Assembly: GCF_005780165.1 (NCBI RefSeq)
Contig: NZ_VAUV01000021.1
Coordinates: forward strand, 17,566 to 81,565
DNA: 64,000 bases
Source: Phragmitibacter flavus
GTDB taxonomy: Bacteria; Verrucomicrobiota; Verrucomicrobiia; Verrucomicrobiales; Verrucomicrobiaceae
Direction: 5' to 3'
Part shown: positions 35,783 through 41,935 of the stretch, piece by piece
Layout of the letters: every line of letters begins with the position of its first letter
How positions within the stretch are numbered: position 1 is the stretch's first letter
Position numbers and translations under genes: made by a program
Notes under the pieces: model-generated
The model's input: the letters and a program-made list of their open reading frames with translations, nothing else
The model's database searches: none
What the model was told of the DNA's origin: nothing

Positions 35783-36340
35783 ATGTCAATAAGCACTCGA
35801 AAAGGCGATGAAGGGGAGACGGATTTGCTGTTTGGCTGCCGGGTGAAGAAGGATTATCCGCGTATCGAAGTGGTGGGGGCGGTCGATGAGTTGAATGCAG
35901 CACTGGGGTTGTTGCGGGTGTCGGCGAAATTTGAGATGAGTCAGCGTGAGGTGCCAAAGTTTCAGGAGACGTTGATTACCTTGATGGGCGAACTGGCGAC
36001 GCCGGTGGGATCGGAACACCGGTATGAGGAACGCTTCGGCGGGAGTGTGAATGCGGACATGGTGAAGCATCTGGACGACTTGGTGGCCGAACTGGAGGCG
36101 ATGGGAGCGCTGAAGATCAAGGGTTGGGCGCTGCCGGGGGCGGCGGGGGTGATGTCGGGGGCTTACGCGGACTTGGCGCGCACGGTGTGTCGTCGCGCCG
36201 AGCGGGCGGTGGTGGGGCTTGAGGGAACGGAAGAGGCGGTGCCGAACGGTGAGATCGTGAAGTATTTGAATCGCCTGTCCGATGTGCTGTGGTTGCTGGC
36301 GCGGATGGAGGAGAAAGGCGGGGGAGAGGAATCATCGTGA
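35783..36340 (+). CDS. Cob(I)alamin adenosyltransferase, PduO type
   Basis: 185 aa, the usual length. The N-terminal ATP-site motif STRKGDEGETDLLFGCRVKK corresponds to the family's TRxGDxGxTxLxxGxRVxK. EVVGAVDELNAALGLLR and the C-terminal RRAERAVVGLEG and NRLSDVLWLLAR complete the five-helix bundle. It transfers the adenosyl group of ATP to cob(I)alamin to make coenzyme B12. The following small gene overlaps its stop (GTGA). Confidence 0.95.
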   Translation: MSISTRKGDEGETDLLFGCRVKKDYPRIEVVGAVDELNAALGLLRVSAKFEMSQREVPKFQETLITLMGELATPVGSEHRYEERFGGSVNADMVKHLDDLVAELEAMGALKIKGWALPGAAGVMSGAYADLARTVCRRAERAVVGLEGTEEAVPNGEIVKYLNRLSDVLWLLARMEEKGGGEESS

Positions 36341-36555
36341 AGGTGCTGGCGCAGGAACTGGGGTTGTTCATGCTTGGAGAAAAGAGCGACGGAGAGCTGT
36401 TGCTGGAGGTGGAGTGCGGGACAACGGCGGTGTTTACGGTGGCAGTGAAGTTGAACGATGAGGAACGGCTAGGGTATGAGTCGGGTGGGGTGGACTTCAT
36501 CAAGCCACTGGCCTGGAAGGTCCATGATCGACCGGATGACTATTTGCGGCGGTAG
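36337..36555 (+). CDS. Small conserved-looking protein coupled to the adenosyltransferase
   Basis: 72 aa, starting at GTG 36337, which overlaps the previous stop as GTGA; the longer frame from 36289 lies inside the adenosyltransferase gene. The product (VKVLAQELGLFMLGEKSDGE, LLEVECGTTAVFTVAVKLND) is a compact alpha/beta protein without membrane or metal motifs. The four-base overlap argues for co-translation. No family was recognised. Confidence 0.7.
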   Translation: MKVLAQELGLFMLGEKSDGELLLEVECGTTAVFTVAVKLNDEERLGYESGGVDFIKPLAWKVHDRPDDYLRR

Positions 36556-36989
36556 GTTTATCGTCATCCTCACTCTGCGTCTGCGCGGCATCGAGTTTTG
36601 TGATTTAGCCGCACAAAGGGAATCTTTGATCACCTAATGAGCTGGCGTAGCCCACCAACCAACCCATAAAAATTGCCAGTTTCACGAATGAGCATGGCAT
36701 GGAGGCATCGATCAATGATCCATCCGGCGAGGATCTCCGTCCCAACGGGACGACTCATAAAAGCCCGGCACAGGGTGCCGGGTTGCGGTCGAGGATCGGG
36801 TAGCGTCCTGCATGGACGCTTCATGCGGAGTGCGTGTGCCGACCCGTGTGCGCATGAGCCGTCCATTCAGGACGCTCACCCTAATGACTCCCTTACCCGG
36901 CACCCTGTGCCGGGCTAATATGAATTGTCCCGTTGGGACATAAAAAGCAATATCAGCGCACCCCGTCCGCATATCCAGGGAGTCGTTTG
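36556..36989. other. Gene-free stretch holding a large inverted repeat
   Basis: No gene is supported. Open frames that cross it on both strands are by-products of the symmetric element at 36739-36939. Outside that element the sequence shows nothing recognisable. Confidence 0.6.
36739..36939. repeat. 201-bp near-palindromic element with nested inverted repeats
   Basis: Three nested arm pairs share one exact centre at 36839. They are GTCCCAACGGGAC (36739-36751) with GTCCCGTTGGGAC (36927-36939), CCCGGCACAGGGTGCCGGG (36764-36782) with its complement at 36896-36914, and AGCGTCCTGCATGGAC (36802-36817) with 36861-36876 (15/16). The first two arms are themselves palindromic. No transposase is present, so it is a MITE-like or structural repeat. 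Confidence 0.85.
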
Positions 36990-37796
36990 TTATTGGGCGG
37001 TCCGTTTTTGTTTTGCGGGAAGGAGGGATTTGACGAGGTCGGCCAGCGCACACCACAACCAGGCGAAACCGAACAGGCCGACAACCCAGGTGGCATAGGT
37101 GAATTGTTGACGGGCGAGCTGGCTTGGGCGTTTGCCCCAGACGATGACCGGCGCACGGGGAGCACTTTGAAGTTGGTGGCGGGATTCGGCTTTGAGGATG
37201 GCACCTTCGGATGGGCGGGGGTTTTCACGAGTGGGGCGAATGATGGTTCCGTGGTTGAGAGGTTGCTGCCAGCTGGACGGGGCGATGAGGTCGCCGTGGA
37301 CAACCCAGGCGGGGACGGGTTGGTCACGGGTCCAACGGGATTCAGCAAGAGGGGCAATGATCGAGTTATGATGGATGGTGCCGCCTTGCCGGGTGCGGGT
37401 CGTGAACGAGTGCATGGAAGCGTATTGGGTGTGGATGATGACGTCGGTGAGTTCGGCAAACTCCGCGTCGGGATGATGCTGAACTTGGTGGATGGAAACG
37501 TGGTGCAGGTGTTCGCCGAAGAGGGCGGATCGCTGATGGCGCATGCCTTGTCCAGTGACAAAGGCGGCACCCAGACAGCCGAGGCCGAGGAGGAACATGG
37601 GTGCGCCGTGGCGTTCGAGGGCTCCGGTGGACCAGAGCATACAGACGCCTCCGACGACACCGGTGATGAGATAACCGAAGCCGCCGAGAAACCCGATGGA
37701 CATGGCTCCGACGGATTGCGTGACGAGGATGACCAGGAGGCCGAGAAGCAGCTGGTGATGCCAGCGATGGAGGCCGGGTTTGGGGACGAGTCGCAT
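36990..37796 (-). CDS. Multi-pass membrane protein, unknown function
   Basis: 268 aa. The N-terminal half has about four hydrophobic segments (QLLLGLLVILVTQSVGAMSI, FLGGFGYLITGVVGGVCMLW, APMFLLGLGCLGAAFVTG). A His-rich soluble part follows (EHLHHVSIHQVQHHPDAEF), and a final helix (YATWVVGLFGFAWLWCALAD) lies before a basic tail. It is on the same strand as the SH3-like protein gene and 30 bp downstream of it. The His-rich loop could bind metal, but that is speculative. Confidence 0.75.
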   Translation of the reverse strand: MRLVPKPGLHRWHHQLLLGLLVILVTQSVGAMSIGFLGGFGYLITGVVGGVCMLWSTGALERHGAPMFLLGLGCLGAAFVTGQGMRHQRSALFGEHLHHVSIHQVQHHPDAEFAELTDVIIHTQYASMHSFTTRTRQGGTIHHNSIIAPLAESRWTRDQPVPAWVVHGDLIAPSSWQQPLNHGTIIRPTRENPRPSEGAILKAESRHQLQSAPRAPVIVWGKRPSQLARQQFTYATWVVGLFGFAWLWCALADLVKSLLPAKQKRTAQ

Positions 37797-37826
37797 GAAA
37801 GCGTAGCGATTGGATCGATAGATGCC

Positions 37827-38597
37827 TCAACCGGCCCATGGGAGGGTGGCGAATTCACTTTGAAGGTGTCGGCCCTGGACCCAACCGGTGAAGCCGCTTT
37901 CGGTTTGGATGAGATACCATTCATTGTCGAAGCTGACATGTTCGCGTTCGCTGGTGCGCGAGGCGGGGTCCCATAAAAGAATTTTGAACTGCGATCCCTG
38001 ACGGGTGTTGGCGAGGATCTTTTTGGCGTTGCGTGTCTGGTAGACGGGGAAGGTTTTGATGACGGTGCCCTGGACGTCAATGGTGTAGAACTCCTGGGGG
38101 ATGTGAGTGAGTTGAAGGTCTTGGGTGAAGACATGTTTTTCAGTTTTGTTCCAGAAACCCATCCAGTTTTTGGAGATGAGGGTGCCGTTGCCTGGAATGA
38201 GAAGTTCCCCGTGCGCTTCGATGAAACCGATTTTGGTGAGTTTGCCGTCAATTTGGGCAAAGAGAACGCTGGAGGTGAAGTCGCCTTCCTGAACGGCGGA
38301 AACCACAAGGACTTCGCGCGGGTTTTCACCCGAAACGCGGTGGGAAGTCAGGGTGATTTCGTGGGACTGGGAATCCGTAAATGTTTGGTCGAGCGGGATG
38401 GAGTCTTTACCTGTGGTCAGCAGGGTTTGCGATTGATCAGGTGAAGATTTGAGTTGGTAGGACTGCGGTTGGCCGTTGCCGCTGAGATCGGCACGGATAG
38501 GCGGAGGAAGGGATGGGGCTTGATCCTGAGCGTGTGCGGAGCAATGCGAGATGAAGGTGGCGAGGAGAATCAACCAAATGGCCAGTGTTGCGTTCAT
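37827..38597 (-). CDS. Secreted protein with C-terminal SH3-like domain
   Basis: 256 aa with signal peptide (IWLILLATFISHCSAHAQ). The middle region is beta-rich (SSVLFAQIDGKLTKIGFIEA). The C-terminal 60 residues (FDNEWYLIQTESGFTGWVQG) read like a bacterial SH3 domain, where such folds often bind cell-wall peptide. Probably co-transcribed with the downstream membrane protein gene. Confidence 0.75.
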   Translation of the reverse strand: MNATLAIWLILLATFISHCSAHAQDQAPSLPPPIRADLSGNGQPQSYQLKSSPDQSQTLLTTGKDSIPLDQTFTDSQSHEITLTSHRVSGENPREVLVVSAVQEGDFTSSVLFAQIDGKLTKIGFIEAHGELLIPGNGTLISKNWMGFWNKTEKHVFTQDLQLTHIPQEFYTIDVQGTVIKTFPVYQTRNAKKILANTRQGSQFKILLWDPASRTSEREHVSFDNEWYLIQTESGFTGWVQGRHLQSEFATLPWAG

Positions 38598-38759
38598 GCG
38601 GCAAATATGGTTTGGGGGATCGATGGCGCAACTGCAAGCTGGACTTTCGACTTGCGGGTTTGAAGGCCTTAGGATTCACGGGCGGGCATATATCCGGCAA
38701 TGTCTTTGGCTCGTGGAGCACACAGGCATTTTCCTGGTAAGGTGGCTAATGACAACAGA

Positions 38760-38790
38760 TTGACATCGCGTCATTTTGTGGGCATGGTAT
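38760..38790 (+). promoter_or_regulatory. Possible promoter of the VapBC pair
   Basis: TTGACA (38760-38765) is a perfect -35 hexamer. A TGGTAT-like -10 lies at 38785-38790, with a spacer of about 19 bp, slightly long. It lies only 5-35 bp before the antitoxin ATG (38795), which would give an almost leaderless mRNA. Confidence 0.35.
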
Positions 38791-38794
38791 TCAC

Positions 38795-39055
38795 ATGATT
38801 CGCACGCAGATTCAATTGCCGGACGAAGTTTTTGATCGAGCTAAAAAAGTTTGTGAAGCTCGGGAAATTTCTCTCGCTGAGCTTGCCCGGCGTGGTCTGG
38901 AATACATTCTCAATGTCTATTCGGCCCCCGAAGACAGCCTGACGGATTGGCAGCCACCCAAACCTCGCCGCCTTGGTTGGAAAGGGCTAAGCGATGAGGA
39001 GCTCAAAGCCGAGGCTCAAATGACCATCACCGAGTTGACATTGAAGCGCCGCTAA
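38795..39055 (+). CDS. Ribbon-helix-helix antitoxin of a VapBC-type pair
   Basis: 86 aa. The N-terminus MIRTQIQLPDEVFDRAKKVC followed by EISLAELARRGLEYIL is a typical ribbon-helix-helix (CopG/MetJ-fold) antitoxin DNA-binding domain. The acidic/basic C-terminal tail would wrap the toxin. The stop is 5 bp before the toxin start. By family the pair represses its own promoter. Confidence 0.88.
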   Translation: MIRTQIQLPDEVFDRAKKVCEAREISLAELARRGLEYILNVYSAPEDSLTDWQPPKPRRLGWKGLSDEELKAEAQMTITELTLKRR

Positions 39056-39060
39056 ACCTC

Positions 39061-39507
39061 ATGCTTTCCATCGACACCAACATTCTTCTGCATGCCCTCA
39101 ACGAAGATTCGCCGAGTCACGAAGCTGCCTATGCGTGGATCATTTCGATTCAGCGGGAGGAGAATGTGGCGATCTCTGAGTTCATCCTTGCAGAGCTTTA
39201 CGGCTTGCTTCGCAATCCTGCTGTTTCAAAACATCCGCTGAATGGTGAAGATGCGGTTGCGGTCATTCAGACTTACCGTCATCATCCTCTTTGGCGTCTG
39301 ATCGGTTTCCCTAGCGAAACTCGCTCTCTACATGATGACCTCTGGAAACACGCCAAATCAAAGTCATTTGCTTTTCGCCGACTATACGATGCGCGTTGCG
39401 CACTGACCATGATTGCCCAGGGTGTGACGGAGTTTGCGACGGCGAATGTTAAAGATTTCCAAAACCTTGGGTTTCAAAGAGTCTGGAATCCGTTAATCAG
39501 CGAATGA
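39061..39507 (+). CDS. PIN-domain toxin (VapC family)
   Basis: 148 aa. The first acidic motif is in MLSIDTNILLHALNEDSPSH (Asp5), the second in ISEFILAELYGLL (Glu) and the third in YDARCALTMIAQGVTEFATA, with NVKDF downstream: the four acidic positions of PIN RNases. By family it is an RNA endonuclease neutralised by the upstream RHH protein. Confidence 0.9.
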   Translation: MLSIDTNILLHALNEDSPSHEAAYAWIISIQREENVAISEFILAELYGLLRNPAVSKHPLNGEDAVAVIQTYRHHPLWRLIGFPSETRSLHDDLWKHAKSKSFAFRRLYDARCALTMIAQGVTEFATANVKDFQNLGFQRVWNPLISE

Positions 39508-39572
39508 AGTTGGCCGCTATTTTTCCTCTGTGCGAGAATGTCCAACAGAGCAGAAGATTCATATTGGGAGCA

Positions 39573-39830
39573 TCACATGCCGAATTCGGATACGGTTGCG
39601 TCGTCGTCTAGTTCATTCGCAAGACGATTGAAGTCGCCAATGCTCAATTCAGAAGGGAATGGGGCAGTGAAGTTAGGGGTGACTGCGTGTCGGGCAATTC
39701 CCGGTGCTGCCGCAAGCAGTGAGCGGAGAAAGCTTTGATTGAGAACCTCATTGAAGGAAAAGCCCGACCGCATCATTTCTTCACGCAGAAGAACCATCGT
39801 ATCCGGGTCAAGGGTGACGGTCATTCTCAT
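39573..39830 (-). CDS. Solitary RHH-type antitoxin-like protein
   Basis: 85 aa, MRMTVTLDPDTMVLLREEMM then GFSFNEVLNQSFLRSLLAAA, a ribbon-helix-helix N-terminus. No toxin gene follows on its strand: the next coding DNA downstream is the 3' end of the convergent vapC 65 bp away. It may be an orphan antitoxin, a standalone regulator, or an anti-addiction remnant after toxin loss. Confidence 0.75.
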   Translation of the reverse strand: MRMTVTLDPDTMVLLREEMMRSGFSFNEVLNQSFLRSLLAAAPGIARHAVTPNFTAPFPSELSIGDFNRLANELDDDATVSEFGM

Positions 39831-39889
39831 GCAGGCATCTTGACATGAGTTGAATCACCGTCAAGGCAGCCTCGGATTCGTGGGTGCCG

Positions 39890-40432
39890 CTAGAACAGAT
39901 CAGGATGATGTTGGGGACAGATGCAGCGCCAATGGTCGATGGGGGGATCGAGGTGGGGGAGTGCTTGGGCGAATGGGGAGAGATGGGCTTCGAGGCGGGT
40001 GGCTTTGGTGAAGTCGGAGGGGGTGACGAAGGGTTGTTCGTTGAGGGTAATGCGGAGGGTGTTGGGGCCGCACCAGATGAAAACTTTTTCGCCGTGGAGG
40101 GTGGTCCACTTGGGTTGTTCGATCCACTGGGTGTTGGGAATCAGGGAGGGGAAGGTCTTTTGATATTCGTCGATGCGATAGGAGACTCCGGGCTGGGGTT
40201 GGGGCGGGGGTTTAGACGTGGGGTGATGAATAACGGGGATTTGCAGCAGTTGGAGTTTTTGGAGGAGTTCGTCGGGGTCCTGATAGGGAAAGACGGCGAG
40301 GAGTTCGTCGGTGTCGTTGGCGTGCCCTCCGATGGCGCGGACGTAGCGAAAGATGGTGAGCGGAGCGCAGTGCTGGCGGAGTTCGTCGGGGGTGAAGACT
40401 TCGAACAGGTAACGCTGCTGGGCTTGGGGCAC
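39890..40432 (-). CDS. Hypothetical protein
   Basis: 180 aa from a GTG at 40432; an in-frame stop 8 codons upstream leaves no better start. The sequence opens VPQAQQRYLFEVFTPDELRQ and contains a Pro-rich middle (PTSKPPPQPQPG) and HGEKVFIWCGPNTLRITLNE. There is no signal peptide or membrane helix. No family was recognised; amino-acid composition and the absence of a better opposite-strand frame support it as real. Confidence 0.6.
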   Translation of the reverse strand: MPQAQQRYLFEVFTPDELRQHCAPLTIFRYVRAIGGHANDTDELLAVFPYQDPDELLQKLQLLQIPVIHHPTSKPPPQPQPGVSYRIDEYQKTFPSLIPNTQWIEQPKWTTLHGEKVFIWCGPNTLRITLNEQPFVTPSDFTKATRLEAHLSPFAQALPHLDPPIDHWRCICPQHHPDLF

Positions 40433-40567
40433 GGGTTGGGAGGCGGTGGAGATTTATCGCGAGTGGGGGAGCGTAGAGAGAAATATTTGGGACGCCACGG
40501 AGGGCATGCCTACCGTGGTTTTTGATGGCCGATGGCCAATGAAAGGCTCGGGACGAGCCTTCTACCT

Positions 40568-41863
40568 TTAAATGAGGCCGGGGATGGAGGTGCTGGTGCT
40601 GCTGCCGAATTGGTCGGTTTCCATGCCCATGTGCTGGAGCATTTGAACGAAGAGATTGCTTAGTGGGGTGTTGTTTTTCTGGTCGAAGGCGAGGTGTTGT
40701 CCGTGCTGGAAACCGCCGCCGGCGAGGATGAGGGGGAGGTTGCGGAAGTCGTGGGAGTTGGCGTTGCCGAGGTTGCTGCCGAACAGGACCATGGTGTTGT
40801 CGAGGAGGTTGCCGTTGCCTTCTTTTTTGGCTTTGAGGTTGGTGAGGAGGGTGTTGAAGGCGTTGAACTCGGCGCGTTCGATGAGTCGGAGTTGGTCGAT
40901 TTTTTCGGGGTCCTGACCGTGGTGGGAAAGATTGTGGTGGTCGATGGTGACGCCGGGGACCGGGGGGACGTCGCCGCGCTGGCTGATGAGCAGGGTGACG
41001 AGTCGGGTGCTGTCGGTTTGCAAAGCGAGGGGAAGGAGGTCGAAGAGGAGTTGCATGCGACCGATGGTGTCGGCTTCATTGGCGATGTCCTGGGGGGCGC
41101 TGGCGTCAACGTTGGGTTTGGGTTTTTGCACCCAGTCTTCGGCTTTGTGAAGACGTTGTTCCATCTCGCGGACGGAAGTAAAATATTCGTCGAGCTTTTC
41201 GCGGTCGGCATGGCCGATGCGGCTGGCGAACCGTTTGGCGTCTTCGCGGACGGTGTCCATGATGCTGCGGCCTTCCTTGAGTTTGCGCATCTGGCCGTGG
41301 ACTTCGCCGGGACTGCCGTTGAGGAAAAGTTTGGCGAAGATTTTGGAGGGTCGGGATTCGCCGGGGATCATGACGCCGCCACGGGTGTAGCTTTGGCTGC
41401 TGGTGTAGTTGGTGCCGAGGACGAGGGAGGGGTAGCGGGTTTCGAAGCCGATTTTTTCGGCGACGAGTTGGTCGATGGAGATGGTGTTGCGGAAGCCGCC
41501 GAGGCCGGGGTGTTTGGCGGCGGTGAGCCAGGTGAGTTCGGAGGCGTGTCCGTCGCGTCCGGCCTGGTCGGGATGGGAGAGGCCGGAGAGGATGGTGTAT
41601 TGATCGCGGTGTTGTTTAAGGAGGCTGAGGTAGGGGGTGTCGCTGTAGGCGCGACCGGTTTCGGTGGGGATGAGGTCAGGGGTGTAAAGGCCGAGGGAGT
41701 TGCAGATGGTGATCATGCGTTTCGGCGCGGTGGTCGAGCTGGCGGCGGCTGATGCGGCGGCTTGGGCGCGGGCGCTGTGGGCGGGCCACATGGCGTCGAG
41801 AAAAGGGAGGGCGAGGGAGACGCCGGTGCCGCGAAGGAAGGCGCGGCGGGAGAGAGGATTCAT
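40568..41863 (-). CDS. DUF1552 protein, Tat-exported
   Basis: 431 aa. The twin-arginine leader LSRRAFLRGTGVSLALPFLD is followed by family landmarks KRMITICNSLGLYTPDLIP, ILSGLSHPDQ, GFRNTISIDQLVAEKIG, YPSLVLGTNYTSSQSYTRGG, TVREDAKRFASRIGHADREK and LFGSNLGNANSHDFRNLPLI. DUF1552 proteins are related to DUF1501 and almost always accompany the DUF1587/1592/1588/1585 protein encoded just upstream, as here with 72 bp between. Function unknown. The start is preceded by TTCATCC heptamers. Confidence 0.93.
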   Translation of the reverse strand: MNPLSRRAFLRGTGVSLALPFLDAMWPAHSARAQAAASAAASSTTAPKRMITICNSLGLYTPDLIPTETGRAYSDTPYLSLLKQHRDQYTILSGLSHPDQAGRDGHASELTWLTAAKHPGLGGFRNTISIDQLVAEKIGFETRYPSLVLGTNYTSSQSYTRGGVMIPGESRPSKIFAKLFLNGSPGEVHGQMRKLKEGRSIMDTVREDAKRFASRIGHADREKLDEYFTSVREMEQRLHKAEDWVQKPKPNVDASAPQDIANEADTIGRMQLLFDLLPLALQTDSTRLVTLLISQRGDVPPVPGVTIDHHNLSHHGQDPEKIDQLRLIERAEFNAFNTLLTNLKAKKEGNGNLLDNTMVLFGSNLGNANSHDFRNLPLILAGGGFQHGQHLAFDQKNNTPLSNLFVQMLQHMGMETDQFGSSTSTSIPGLI

Positions 41864-41870
41864 AGGGAAA

Positions 41871-41905
41871 GGATGAAGGATGAAGGATGAAGGATGAAGG
41901 CTGAA
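41871..41905. repeat. GGATGAA x4 + GGCTGAA heptamers upstream of DUF1552 gene
   Basis: Four exact GGATGAA units and one GGCTGAA, 8 nt upstream of the DUF1552 start codon (41863) and running directly into the GCGAAG hairpin. On the coding strand this is a TTCATCC run where a ribosome-binding site would lie. Confidence 0.85.
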
Positions 41906-41930
41906 GCGAAGTGAAACTTCGCGGTCCCTT
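41906..41930. repeat. Dispersed GCGAAG hairpin, copy 2
   Basis: GCGAAG-TGAAA-CTTCGC followed by GGTCCCTT, lying between the heptamers and the stop of the DUF1592-type gene. It is identical over 25 bp to the copy at 55477-55501. Confidence 0.85.
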
Positions 41931-41935
41931 TTGGG

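Noticed and set aside
36673..37056. Open frames on both strands over the 201-bp palindrome
   Set aside because: The two frames are near mirror images because the DNA is symmetric; neither has a domain or ribosome-binding site.
40511..40545. Intrinsic terminator CCACGG...CCGTGGTTTTT on the + strand
   Set aside because: Both flanking genes are on the minus strand and no T-run follows the hairpin in that direction, so it has no gene to terminate.
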